NCBI GenBank assembly: GCA_028871345.1
Contig: JAGWNK010000029.1
Span: 1-50,679, forward strand
Reading direction: 5' to 3'
Source: Alphaproteobacteria bacterium
GTDB taxonomy: Bacteria > Pseudomonadota > Alphaproteobacteria > Micropepsales > Micropepsaceae
DNA: 50,679 bases
Shown: positions 23,501 through 32,155 of the stretch, in pieces
Layout: each line of letters opens with the position of its first letter
How positions within the stretch are numbered: position 1 is the first letter of the stretch
Notes under the pieces: generated by a model
The model's database searches: none
What the model was told of the DNA's origin: nothing
The model's input: the letters and a program-made list of their open reading frames with translations, nothing else
Position numbers and translations under genes: made by a program

Positions 23501-26500
23501 CTATTCACTCCCCGCCGTCGCGTTGCTGCTCGCCAGCTGATGGCCGCGCACGAGATAGAAAAGGACCGGGATCACCGCCAGCGTCAGGGCCGTGGCGGAA
23601 ACCATGCCACCGATCATTGGCACGGCGATGCGCTGCATGATTTCCGAACCCGTCCCGCTCGACCACAAGATGGGAAACAGACCCGCCATGATCGCGGCGA
23701 CGGTCATCATCACGGGGCGAACACGGTCGACGGCACCCGACTTGATCGCCGCAATGAGATCAGCCTGCGTGAGGCTTCTACCCTGGCCAACTGCTCCGCT
23801 CTTCGCTTCCGCCCAGGCATTGTTGAGATAGATCAGCATCACGACACCCGTCTCCGCGGCGACGCCTGCCAGTGCAATGAATCCCACTGCTGAGGCCACG
23901 CTCATGTTGAATCCCATGAAATCCATCAACCACAATCCGCCCACCAGCGCGAACGGAAGTGCCAGCATCACAATCAGCGTGTCCGATAGCCGCCGGAAGT
24001 TGAGGAAGAGCAGAAGCAGAATGATCGCCAACGTCGCAGGAATGACGACCTCAAGCCGCTGCTTGGCGTGTTCCATGTATTCAAACTGACCGCTCCAGGT
24101 TGCATAATAGCCGGGCGGGAACTTCACCTTCTGCGCCACGGCGCGCTGGGCGTCGGCGACATAGCCACCGAGGTCGCGGTCCCGGAAATCGACATAGACG
24201 TAGTTCACGAGCATCCCGTTTTCGGTACGGACCATCGTCGGTCCGCGCGTGCGCTCTACCTTGGCGACTTCTCCAAGCGGGACGGCGCTGCCGTTCGGCA
24301 GCGACACCAACACATTCGCCGCGATCGACTCCGGATCGCTGCGCACATCCCGCGGATAGCGCAGCACGACGCTGTAACGTTCACGTCCCTCGACGGTCGT
24401 CGTGACGGTGTCCGCTCCGATGGCCGTCGAGATGGTGTCCAGGACGTTGTTGACCGTCAGGCCGTAGCGCGCGATCTGCTCGCGGTACGGCGTGATGTCG
24501 AGGTAATAGCCGCCGTTGATGCGCTCGGCGTAAGCACTGGTGGTGCCGGGCACCGCGTGGACGGCGTTCTCAACCTCCTTGGACAAGCGTTCGATCTCGC
24601 CAAGGTCCTTGCCGAAGACCTTGATGCCAACCGGCGTGCGGATGCCGGTCGCAAGCATGTCGATGCGGCCTTTGATCGGCATGGTCCAGGCATTGGAGAC
24701 GCCGGGAAACTGCAACGCCGCATCCATCTTGGCGGTCAGATTTTCGAGCGTCATGCCTTCGGGCCATTGATCCTGCGGCTTGAGGTTGATGACGGTCTCC
24801 GACATTTCGAGCGGCGCCGGATCGGTGGCGGTGTCGGCGCGGCCGGCCTTGCCCCATACGGACTCCACTTCCGGGAAGCTCTTGATGATCCGGTCCTGGG
24901 TCTGAAGCAGCTGCTGCGCCTTGGTGATTGACAGGCCCGGCAAAGTCGTCGGCATGTAGAGCAGCGTGCCCTCGTTGAGCGTCGGCATAAACTCCGTGCC
25001 GATGCGCGACAGCGGAATGGCGGTCAGTCCCAGGATCAGGGCGGCCGCGCCCAATGTCAGCCATGGCTTGCGCAGCACCAGGCCGATGACAGGCTCATAG
25101 ACACGGTGGAGGAAGCGGTTGATGGGATTGGCCCCTTCGGCCGGGATCTTGCCGCGAATGAAGATCGTCATCAGCGCCGGCACCAGGGTGATCGAAAGGA
25201 ACGCCGCCGCCGCCATGGAAAACGTCTTGGTATAGGCCAGCGGCTTGAACAGGCGGCCCTCCTGCGCCTGCAGCGAGAAGATCGGGATGAAGGACACGGT
25301 GATGATGAGGAGGCTGAAGAACAGGGCCGGCCCCACCTCCTGCGCCGCCTTGACCAGAACTTCTGCGCGTGAGGCACCTGGCCCGGCGCGCTCCAGCCGC
25401 TTGTGGGCGTTCTCGATCATCACGATGGCCGCATCCACCATGGCGCCGATGGCGATGGCGATGCCGCCCAGACTCATGATGTTCGATCCGACGCCGATCG
25501 CCTGCATCGCAATGAAGGCGATCAGGATACCGATCGGCAAGGTCAGGATGGCGACCAGCGCGCTCCTGGCATGCAGCAGAAAGATGAAGCAGATGAAGGC
25601 GACGATGAGGCTTTCCTCGAACAGCGTGCTTCGGAGGTTGGCGATGGCCCGTTCGATCAGTTTGGAGCGGTCGTAGACCGGTATCAGCTTGACCGAATCC
25701 GGCAGGCTCTGGACGAGTTGTGCAATGCGCGCCTTGACCGCTCGGATGACATTGAGGGCATTGGCGCCGAAGCGCTGCACCACGATGCCGCTCACGACAT
25801 CTCCTTGCCCGTTGAGATCGGTCACGCCGCGCCGTTCGTCGGGCACGATCTCGACGTTCGCGATGTCACGCAGAAACACCGGCGTGCCGTCCTTCGCCTT
25901 CAACACCACCCGCTTCAGGTCTTCGATGTTCTTGAGATAGCCGCGGCCGCGGACCATGAACTCCGTCTCGGAGAGTTCGACGGTCCGTCCGCCCACGTCC
26001 ATGTTGGCCGACGCCACGGCATTGCGGATGTCATCAAGCGTGATGCCATAGCCGCGCATGCGGTTGGGGTCGACGACGACCGCATATTGCTTGACGAAGC
26101 CACCGATGCCGGCCACTTCGGCCACGCCTTCGGTCTTGGAAAGAGCATAGCGCAGGTGCCAATCCTGCAGTGAACGAAGCTGCGACAGATCCTGCTTGTT
26201 GCCGGTCAGCGCATACTCGTAGACCCAGCCGACCCCCGTAGCGTCGGGTCCGAGCGTGGGCGTCACGCCTTGGGGCAGCTTGCCGGACACGCCGTTGAGG
26301 TATTCGAGAACCCGCGAACGAGCCCAATAGATGTCCGTGCCCTCGTCGAAGATCACATAAATGAAGGAGGCGCCGAACAACGACACGCCCCGCACTGCTT
26401 GCGCGTGAGGAACGCTGAGCAGCGCGGAGGTCAGCGGAAAGGTAACCTGGTCCTCCACCACTTGCGGCGCCTGACCGGGGTAGTCCGTGTAGACGATAAC

Positions 26501-26638
26501 CTGCGTATCCGAGAGGTCAGGAATGGCGTCTAGCGGAATCCGGCTGAGGGCATAAACGCCGCCGGCCACAGCAAAGAACGTGGCTAGCAATACCAGGAAC
26601 AGGTTTTTTGCCGACCACTGGATGATACGCGAGATCAT
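23501..26638 (-). CDS. cusA: Heavy-metal efflux RND permease, CusA type
   Basis: A 1045-aa inner-membrane proton-driven pump. Helix 4 carries GAMVDAAIVMIENAHKRLE, the heavy-metal-RND signature. The three methionines that line the Cu(I)/Ag(I) path of CusA are in place: Met562 (LLYMP), Met612 (PLEM) and Met661 (RIDML), with 50- and 49-residue spacing as in Escherichia coli. The substrate is therefore monovalent copper or silver rather than zinc or cobalt. It starts inside the end of cusB (4-bp overlap). No outer-membrane CusC-like channel gene is present in the window. Confidence 0.93.
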   Translation of the reverse strand: MISRIIQWSAKNLFLVLLATFFAVAGGVYALSRIPLDAIPDLSDTQVIVYTDYPGQAPQVVEDQVTFPLTSALLSVPHAQAVRGVSLFGASFIYVIFDEGTDIYWARSRVLEYLNGVSGKLPQGVTPTLGPDATGVGWVYEYALTGNKQDLSQLRSLQDWHLRYALSKTEGVAEVAGIGGFVKQYAVVVDPNRMRGYGITLDDIRNAVASANMDVGGRTVELSETEFMVRGRGYLKNIEDLKRVVLKAKDGTPVFLRDIANVEIVPDERRGVTDLNGQGDVVSGIVVQRFGANALNVIRAVKARIAQLVQSLPDSVKLIPVYDRSKLIERAIANLRSTLFEESLIVAFICFIFLLHARSALVAILTLPIGILIAFIAMQAIGVGSNIMSLGGIAIAIGAMVDAAIVMIENAHKRLERAGPGASRAEVLVKAAQEVGPALFFSLLIITVSFIPIFSLQAQEGRLFKPLAYTKTFSMAAAAFLSITLVPALMTIFIRGKIPAEGANPINRFLHRVYEPVIGLVLRKPWLTLGAAALILGLTAIPLSRIGTEFMPTLNEGTLLYMPTTLPGLSITKAQQLLQTQDRIIKSFPEVESVWGKAGRADTATDPAPLEMSETVINLKPQDQWPEGMTLENLTAKMDAALQFPGVSNAWTMPIKGRIDMLATGIRTPVGIKVFGKDLGEIERLSKEVENAVHAVPGTTSAYAERINGGYYLDITPYREQIARYGLTVNNVLDTISTAIGADTVTTTVEGRERYSVVLRYPRDVRSDPESIAANVLVSLPNGSAVPLGEVAKVERTRGPTMVRTENGMLVNYVYVDFRDRDLGGYVADAQRAVAQKVKFPPGYYATWSGQFEYMEHAKQRLEVVIPATLAIILLLLFLNFRRLSDTLIVMLALPFALVGGLWLMDFMGFNMSVASAVGFIALAGVAAETGVVMLIYLNNAWAEAKSGAVGQGRSLTQADLIAAIKSGAVDRVRPVMMTVAAIMAGLFPILWSSGTGSEIMQRIAVPMIGGMVSATALTLAVIPVLFYLVRGHQLASSNATAGSE

Positions 26639-27936
26639 TTGGAGGCACCTGACATCGTCTGGACTGCGGTTTGCAGATTGCTTTCGGCGTCGATCAGGAA
26701 GTTGCCGGAGGTGACGATGCGGTCGCCTTCGTTGAGGCCTGACAGGATTTCGTCATAGCCGTTGGCGCGGGCACCGACCCTGACCTTGCGGGCCTCGAAG
26801 GTCCCGCCCGGCAGCGCGAGGAACGCCATCTGGTGCGTGCCGTCATCCATGATCGCCGACTCGGGAACCGCCAGGACGGGTTCCGGCGAAATCGGCGCAT
26901 CGATGCGCACGTCCGCATACTCGCCGACCCTGAGATCGCCCTTCGGATTGGCGACCACGATCCGCACCTGCGTGGTGCGCGTGTCGGGATTCACGTCCGG
27001 ATAGATGAAGGCAACCTCGCCTTCGAACGACTGTCCCGGGTTGTCGCGGAAGGTGATTTTGGCGGTCTGCCCAGGCTTGAGCCCCGCAAGATCGCGTTCG
27101 GATACTTGCGCCATTACCCAAACCTTCGACAGGTCGGCCGTCTTGAACAGCATATCGCCCGCCGCGAAATGCATGCCCTCCACGGCCGGCTTCTCCATGA
27201 CGGTGCCGTTGAACGGCGCCATAATCGGGATGGTGCGCGTGGGCTCGCCGGTGCGCTCGATCTCCGCGATCACCGACTGCGGCACGCCGTATTGGCGCAG
27301 GATGTTGATGGCGAGTTGCGCCTGGTCGGTCGCCTTTGTCTGAAGCGACCCGACCAGATCTGCCTCTTTCACCAGCACTTCCGGGCTCTGAATCCAGACG
27401 CGGGCCAGCGGCTGTCCGGCGCGGACAACAGCACCCGTTGTCGAGACATAAAGCTTGTCAATGAACCCGTCGAAACGGGCGTTGAGGATGGCCTCCTTGC
27501 TCTCATCGGCGGCAACAGTGCCGCTGGCTCGGACATGGTCGACCATGAGCATCCGCTTAACCGCTCCGGTGAGCACGCCCGCCCGCTGGATCTTCTCGGT
27601 CGACAGATGGAATGATCCAGGCGCCTTGGAGACTTCGTCGCTGTACACCGGCACGTAATCCATCCCCATCGAGTCCTTCTTGGGCACCGGCGAGGTGTCG
27701 GACGGGTTCATGGCGTTGCGGTAGTAGAGAATTCGCCGAGTCCCATTGGATTGGGGTTCGATGGCAGCAGAAGCCGTGCTGACCAGAGCCGCGTGACGAC
27801 CGGAACTGATCCAATAGCCGATCAAGATGCCGACGGCAGCGATCGCCACCGCGGCAATCGCCAACCGCACCGACACATCGGAGACTGCCAGTCTCGCTCG
27901 ACCGGCGCGAATGACCTTCTCGAGAAATTCCCTCAT
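26635..27936 (-). CDS. cusB: Heavy-metal efflux periplasmic adaptor, CusB type
   Basis: A 433-aa membrane fusion protein. The N-terminal helix (LAIAAVAIAAVGILIGYWIS, about 25-44) anchors it. Next is the heavy-metal-binding domain YYRNAMNPSDTSPVPKKDSM with its Met-Asn-Pro core. Barrel-sandwich, helical hairpin and beta-barrel segments follow (GFIDKLYVSTTGAVVRAGQP, FNGTVMEKPAVEGM, VRVGARANGYDEILSGLNEGD). It overlaps cusA by 4 bp and lies 1 bp after the small periplasmic protein gene. It would deliver periplasmic Cu(I)/Ag(I) to CusA. Confidence 0.93.
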   Translation of the reverse strand: MREFLEKVIRAGRARLAVSDVSVRLAIAAVAIAAVGILIGYWISSGRHAALVSTASAAIEPQSNGTRRILYYRNAMNPSDTSPVPKKDSMGMDYVPVYSDEVSKAPGSFHLSTEKIQRAGVLTGAVKRMLMVDHVRASGTVAADESKEAILNARFDGFIDKLYVSTTGAVVRAGQPLARVWIQSPEVLVKEADLVGSLQTKATDQAQLAINILRQYGVPQSVIAEIERTGEPTRTIPIMAPFNGTVMEKPAVEGMHFAAGDMLFKTADLSKVWVMAQVSERDLAGLKPGQTAKITFRDNPGQSFEGEVAFIYPDVNPDTRTTQVRIVVANPKGDLRVGEYADVRIDAPISPEPVLAVPESAIMDDGTHQMAFLALPGGTFEARKVRVGARANGYDEILSGLNEGDRIVTSGNFLIDAESNLQTAVQTMSGASK

Positions 27937-27937
27937 G

Positions 27938-28363
27938 TCACTGTCCTGCCTGAAAGACGACGCTGGTTGTGACGGGCTTTGGTTCGCCCTTTACGGTGGC
28001 GGTTATGGTGAGCGCCCACTTGGCCCTTTCCGTCCAAACCATGCTGTCGTCGAACAAGAACGAATAGATGCCCGGCGCAACGGCCGGCGCCTGCCTCACT
28101 GGAGCGGTCATTGCCGCCATGTTCTCGGGCCCCATGTCGAGCCTGACCGACGTGATCGCCGCGCCGATAACGGGCTTGTTGTCAGAAGCTCTGATGATGC
28201 GCGTGGAAACCGCGTGTTGTTTTGGCCCGGCAGGATGAGCCGGACCGACCAGTTCGAGGCGATAGCCCGGGACCGGCGCCGCGCCGGCGGTCAGAGCCGG
28301 TGAAATGGCTGCCAATAGCAAAGCGGTCGCAACGGCCGTCGGCATCGCTGACATGATTCTCAT
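27938..28363 (-). CDS. Periplasmic FixH/YtkA-like domain protein of the cus cluster
   Basis: A 141-aa exported protein. The ATG at 28363 has GAGGAG about 7 nt upstream and gives a Sec signal (MRIMSAMPTAVATALLLAAI). The mature domain is an immunoglobulin-like beta fold of the kind found beside metal efflux genes: PGYRLELVGPAHPAGPK, DNKPVIGAAITSVRLDMGPENM, GIYSFLFDDSMVWTERAKW. Several Met and His residues (DMGPENMAAMTAP) could bind copper. It is 1 bp from cusB. The assignment to the YtkA/FixH-like fold is from pattern only. Confidence 0.72.
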   Translation of the reverse strand: MRIMSAMPTAVATALLLAAISPALTAGAAPVPGYRLELVGPAHPAGPKQHAVSTRIIRASDNKPVIGAAITSVRLDMGPENMAAMTAPVRQAPAVAPGIYSFLFDDSMVWTERAKWALTITATVKGEPKPVTTSVVFQAGQ

Positions 28364-28662
28364 GATAATCTCCTCGATTGTGTGAATTGCGATGTCGCAG
28401 AACGGAATCGCCGCCATGGACGTGGGATGGACCCCCGGCACGGCGCGTTTATACTCGGTGTCGGCCGAGCCGAGCTCGGCGAGCGCCTCGCGCTCTTCCG
28501 ATCTGGCAAGCAGCGCATACATGACGATAAGGACCCGTTCGCCGCAGTCCTGATCACTTCAAATTCGTAGCTAGCCGCATTTGCCGTAGTCAGTGTCGCA
28601 ATCAACGCTGCGGCCATGGTTGCTGCTCGGCGCTCGTGGAGGTATGCGCGATTTGCGTTCAT
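28360..28662 (-). pseudogene. Small exported protein gene, probably frameshifted
   Basis: The start is convincing: GGAGAAGAAG-ATG at 28662 and a signal peptide (MNANRAYLHERRAATMAAAL, cleaved near ANAASYEF). After about residue 38 this frame turns Arg/Ser/Pro-rich like non-coding DNA. The +1-related frame over the same bases instead reads protein-like (ERVLIVMYALLARSEEREAL, then EYKRAVPGVHPTSMAAIPF). A single frameshift near 28545-28560 would join the two, but the second frame then runs without a stop into the next gene. The unshifted frame ends with an ATGA overlap on the FixH-like gene, so an intact 100-aa product cannot be excluded. Confidence 0.45.
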
Positions 28663-28742
28663 CTTCTTCTCCGGCCCATGCTTGAGGTGCAACCGACTGG
28701 TGCCGGAAGCCGACACTCTCGGCTCCCGACAAGGCCCGTTCG

Positions 28743-29165
28743 TCAATCGACGATCAGCCACGTCGACGACGGTTCGCCCGGCACGTGGGCGCTGAGCACG
28801 ATCTTGTCTCCGCGATTTAGGGGTCCGTTCGGGCAGACGTAGTCGCCGCGCCCATCCGGCCTCAGCGCAAGTTGAACGCCCTGGTACTGCGGTACAGCTT
28901 TGATCCCCAGCCAACGCCGATGCCGCATGGTGACTTCGGCATTGGTGATAAGCTCGCCCGTGTCCTTGTTCACCACCTGAACGGTAAGCGGACCTCCTTG
29001 GCCAGACCTAACGTTCACAATCCGGATTTCGTAGATTGGATATGTCTTGCCGTAACCGGCCGGCAGTCTGTGAGTCTGGCCGCCCGCGGCAGCCGGACCT
29101 GAGAGCAGCGATACGACGCTGATGGCGACACCCAGAACGAGACTCCGCTTCGATTTCGTATTCAT
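28743..29165 (-). CDS. Exported small protein of the copper cluster
   Basis: A 140-aa protein with AGGAGAAGAGG directly before the ATG. It has a clear Sec signal (SLVLGVAISVVSLLSGPAAA, about residues 8-27). The mature part is a compact beta-rich domain: YEIRIVNVRSGQGGPLTVQV, NKDTGELITNAEVTMRHRRW, GDKIVLSAHVPGEPSSTW. This resembles the periplasmic beta-sandwich domains that accompany heavy-metal RND pumps. It lies in the same orientation upstream of cusBA. A metal-related periplasmic role is inferred from context; I do not recognise the family with certainty. Confidence 0.7.
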   Translation of the reverse strand: MNTKSKRSLVLGVAISVVSLLSGPAAAGGQTHRLPAGYGKTYPIYEIRIVNVRSGQGGPLTVQVVNKDTGELITNAEVTMRHRRWLGIKAVPQYQGVQLALRPDGRGDYVCPNGPLNRGDKIVLSAHVPGEPSSTWLIVD

Positions 29166-29351
29166 CCTCTTCTCCTCTTGCCCGGCGCCGGGAAGCGCGT
29201 AGGGCGCAATGACGAAACAAATGGTCTGAAAGATCTGCGTCCGTCGCGGGAGGCTCGGATCGGTGCCGCCGGCTCCAGCCCGGCGTAATCACCACACGCG
29301 AGCGCAACCACTCTCCCACGCAAGGTGCGCAGGAACGGCTCGATCAGCTCG

Positions 29352-29702
29352 TCAAGCGATAGGAGGAGGATTGTCGGGCTGCAGAGCAAGGCTTGGGCCC
29401 GGCTCTTGAACGGACCAGGGAGGCGAACCCTTCGCCGTCAAGTGCAGCACTGCGCGGTTGTCCGTTGAAATTACCGCCATACCAAAACAATTCAGCATGC
29501 CCGCGCAGCAGCCCATGTCTTTGTGCTGTGTGTCTTGCTTTTTCATCGGCATGGATTGGTCGCATGCCATCGTGCCCTGCGGCATAAGCTGCGCAACGTG
29601 ATTGCTCATGGGATGTGAGGTCGCCGCCGGCATCGCCATGGCTCCCGGCTGCACGGCCAGCAGGAAGATCGCTGCTATCAGGAGGGCGACGAACCTTCTC
29701 AC
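29352..29702 (-). CDS. Small Met/His/Cys-containing exported protein, first gene of the copper cluster
   Basis: A 116-aa protein. I place the start at the GTG at 29702 (AAGGTG 5 nt upstream), which gives a compact signal peptide (RRFVALLIAAIFLLAVQPGA). The mature chain has HPMSNHVAQLMPQGTMACDQ, then a Met/Lys/His stretch and GCCAGMLNCFGM. Six Met, four His and four Cys within about 60 residues suggest Cu(I) or Ag(I) binding, in the manner of CopL-like small proteins. The C-terminus is Pro-rich. An upstream ATG at 29753 is possible but would place the signal 17 residues inside. Confidence 0.65.
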   Translation of the reverse strand: MRRFVALLIAAIFLLAVQPGAMAMPAATSHPMSNHVAQLMPQGTMACDQSMPMKKQDTQHKDMGCCAGMLNCFGMAVISTDNRAVLHLTAKGSPPWSVQEPGPSLALQPDNPPPIA

Positions 29703-29744
29703 TGAAACACCTTGGTGAACCCGCGCTGACAGTATGGCATTAGC

Positions 29745-30206
29745 GTGAGTCAAACAATGTGCGACTTAGTCGCGGTAGAATCGCTCAGTACCGAGGGCCC
29801 TTGGTCGGCGCTGTATCGTTATGTCCATGGTGGTCATGGCCATGGGAATTGGCTCATTGTGCCGTACTTCTTCGAGGTGTCTGCCACGGCACGCGTGAGC
29901 GACAGCGGCCACTGCGCGGCCAAGCTGGAGGGTTCAACCGACTGGTTGATCACTCAGCGCCTGATCCTGCAGCCGCAAATTGAGATGAACTTCTACAGCA
30001 AGGATGATGCCGGTCGGGCGATTGGCGCGGGTCTCGCAGACCTCGATACGGGTCTGCGGCTGCGCTACGAACTCACCCGAAATTTCGCGCCGTATCTTGC
30101 CGTGACCTATTCAACCACCTTCGGAGACACCGCCGAATTCACGCGCCACAGTGGGGAAAACGTATCCGGCGCGCGTTTCGCGATCGGCATTCGGGCTAGG
30201 CTTTAG
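29745..30206 (+). pseudogene. copB: 3' remnant of a copper-resistance outer-membrane protein (CopB/PcoB)
   Basis: From about residue 36 to the end the translation is the C-terminal beta-barrel half of CopB. It includes WLIVPYFFEVSATARVSD, TQRLILQPQIEMNFYSKDDA, GLRLRYELTRNFAPYLAVTY, FGDTAEF and GENVSGARFAIGIR. Intact CopB proteins are at least twice as long, with a His/Met-rich N-terminus and a signal peptide. Here the first residues (MSQTMCDLVAVES) have no signal peptide. The DNA upstream belongs to a gene on the other strand, so the 5' half has been lost. It is probably non-functional and marks a rearrangement in the copper cluster. Confidence 0.72.
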
Positions 30207-30563
30207 CGCATCGCGCGCAATCAATTGGGTCGACGGGCAAATGTCATTTTGCAGATTTTGGCGTTGGGACCGACATCAATTTCGTCTTCGGTGCGTAGCG
30301 GGCTAGCCCCAAACGGGGTCGGACGACGGGCCACGGCCTTCGCTGCTGCCGGAATGAACGGCGGAGACCTACGTCGCCGGCCCTACATGCCATCTTTCTT
30401 TCCCGGACCGGTTCCGCGAAAATGACCCTCCCTGGCCGACTCAATGGTGCCACGCGGGGCCGCAGACGTTCGCAGGCATCCGATAAAATTGGGGGTACGG
30501 TTGGGGGTATCAGCTGAAATCGACGGAAAAATTATCCTTTGATTTCAAACAGATGGTGACGAT
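30207..30563 (+). other. Gap between copB remnant and trpG
   Basis: No gene is recognised. The last 80 bp are notably less GC-rich and contain two copies of TTGGGGGTA (30489-30497 and 30501-30509), described separately. Any promoter for the trpGDC-moaC-moeA unit must lie here or further upstream; I see no clear -35/-10 pair. An 8-codon frame (30553-30576, ATG to TGA) overlaps the trpG start and may only be chance. Confidence 0.45.
30489..30509 (+). repeat. Two tandem TTGGGGGTA copies, integration-site-like
   Basis: Two identical 9-mers 12 bp apart lie just before trpG, at the edge of the copper cluster. GGGGGTA repeats of this kind are often seen next to tyrosine-integrase genes and attachment sites of proteobacterial genomic islands. 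That is my recollection of family context rather than something shown here. No integrase gene is present in the window. Confidence 0.35.
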
Positions 30564-31148
30564 TTGCTACTACTGATCGATAACTACGACAGCTTCACCT
30601 ACAACCTGTTCCACTACCTGGGTCAACTCGGGGCGGAGGTCGTCGTCAAGCGCAACGACGAATTGAGCGCCAGTGATGTGCTGACGATGAAGCCGGAGGC
30701 CGTCGTCCTGTCGCCCGGCCCCTGCACGCCCAACGAGGCCGGCATCTGCCTGGACCTCATCGCGAAGGCCGACGGTACGCTGCCGATTCTGGGAGTCTGC
30801 CTCGGGCACCAGGCGATCGGCCAAATCTATGGCGGCCGAGTCGTTCGCGCGCCCGTGCCCATGCACGGCAAGCTGTCGCGCATCCACCATAGCGGCAGGA
30901 GCGTATTCCGCGGACTCAACAACGACTTCATGGCGACCCGCTACCACTCCCTCACCATCTCTCCCGACAGCGTGCCGGCGGACCTCGAGGTCACGGCGAC
31001 CGCCGATGACGGCGTCATCATGGGTGTGATGCACAAACGTCATCCGGTGCACGGAGTCCAGTTCCATCCGGAGAGCATCGCCTCGGAGAACGGTCACGCG
31101 CTGTTGCAGAACTTCCTGCGCCTGGCGCGCCAGCCGGCCATCGCATGA
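30564..31148 (+). CDS. trpG: Anthranilate synthase glutamine amidotransferase subunit
   Basis: A 194-aa class I glutaminase that feeds ammonia to TrpE. The TTG start at 30564 gives LLLIDNYDSFTYNL, the standard N-terminus; no in-frame ATG is available nearby and the ribosome binding site is weak. The oxyanion segment SPGPCTPNEAG, nucleophile Cys79 (GVCLGHQAIGQ) and the His168/Glu170 pair (FHPES) are intact. trpD overlaps its stop (ATGA). The partner trpE is not upstream as is common in this class; the DNA there is a copper-resistance cluster. Confidence 0.95.
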   Translation: MLLLIDNYDSFTYNLFHYLGQLGAEVVVKRNDELSASDVLTMKPEAVVLSPGPCTPNEAGICLDLIAKADGTLPILGVCLGHQAIGQIYGGRVVRAPVPMHGKLSRIHHSGRSVFRGLNNDFMATRYHSLTISPDSVPADLEVTATADDGVIMGVMHKRHPVHGVQFHPESIASENGHALLQNFLRLARQPAIA

Positions 31149-32155
31149 GCGACGCCCACGTCCTGCTGCGCCGCGTGGTTGAAGGCGGAACTCTCGATGC
31201 CGAACAATCCGCGCGGCTTTTCGACGTTATCATGCGGGGCGAAATCGCCGAGGGCGAGCTTGCCGCGTTCCTGACGGCTCAAGCCCTGCGCAAGCCGACG
31301 ATCCCCGAAATCACGGGCGCCGCCCGCGCCATGCGCGCCGCGATGAACAAGGTCGATCCACCCGGTCCTTGCATGGACCTGTGCGGCACCGGAGGAGACG
31401 GCAAAGGCACGCTCAACATCTCGACCGCCGTGACTTTCGTGGTGGCGGCCTGTGGCGTGCCCGTCGCCAAGCACGGCAACCGTAACATGTCGTCCAAGAC
31501 AGGCGCTGCCGACGTGCTGGAGGCGCTGGGCGTCCGCATCGATCTGCCGCCGGCAGCAGCGCGCCGCTGCCTGGAGGAGACGGGGGTCTGCTTTCTCTTC
31601 GCCCAGGCCTACCACCCGGCGATGAGGCACGTGGCAGCCGTGCGCCGTGCGCTGGGCATCCGCACGATCTTCAATCTCCTTGGACCGCTGTCGAACCCCG
31701 CCGGCGCCAAGCGGCAACTTCTCGGTGTCTATGCGCACGAGTGGCTGGAACCTCTGGCGCACGTGCTCAAGAGCCTCGGCTCGGAGAAGGTGTGGGTGGT
31801 GCATGGCCATGACGGCCTCGACGAAGTCACCACGACGGACATCACTCATGTCGCCGTGCTGGAGAGGGGGAATGTGACCCCGCGCGACATCGCACCCGAA
31901 GAGGCCGGCTTGCAGCGAAACACGCCCGAAGCCCTGAAGGGGGGCACGGCCGAGGAGAACGCGCACACCATCCGCCGCCTGTTCGGCGGCGAGCCGGGAC
32001 CTTATCGTGACGTTGTACTGATGAATGCGGCGGCCGCCCTGATCGTCGCCGACAAAGCCGTGGACCTGCGAGATGGCGTCGCGCTTGCAGCAAACGCCAT
32101 CGATACCGGCGGGGCGCAAGACGTACTGGATCGCCTGGCGGAGGCGACCGCATGA
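31145..32155 (+). CDS. trpD: Anthranilate phosphoribosyltransferase
   Basis: A 336-aa enzyme that attaches phosphoribose to anthranilate in tryptophan synthesis. The N-terminal helical domain is followed by the PRPP loop GTGGDGKGTLNISTAVTFV (about 79-97) and KHGNRNMSSKTGAADVLEALG. The anthranilate-binding FAQAYHPAMRHVAAVRRALG and GPLSNPAGAKRQLLGVY segments are also present. The length is normal. It overlaps trpG and trpC by 4 bp each, so translation of the three is coupled. Confidence 0.96.
   Translation: MSDAHVLLRRVVEGGTLDAEQSARLFDVIMRGEIAEGELAAFLTAQALRKPTIPEITGAARAMRAAMNKVDPPGPCMDLCGTGGDGKGTLNISTAVTFVVAACGVPVAKHGNRNMSSKTGAADVLEALGVRIDLPPAAARRCLEETGVCFLFAQAYHPAMRHVAAVRRALGIRTIFNLLGPLSNPAGAKRQLLGVYAHEWLEPLAHVLKSLGSEKVWVVHGHDGLDEVTTTDITHVAVLERGNVTPRDIAPEEAGLQRNTPEALKGGTAEENAHTIRRLFGGEPGPYRDVVLMNAAAALIVADKAVDLRDGVALAANAIDTGGAQDVLDRLAEATA

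Noticed and set aside
29162..29389. 75-codon minus-strand frame between two copper-cluster genes
   Set aside because: It overlaps the end of the upstream gene, has no signal peptide, and is Arg/Pro-rich towards the end; no ribosome binding site.
30553..30576. 8-codon ORF overlapping the trpG start as a trp leader peptide
   Set aside because: It contains no Trp codon and no terminator or antiterminator pair follows; probably chance.
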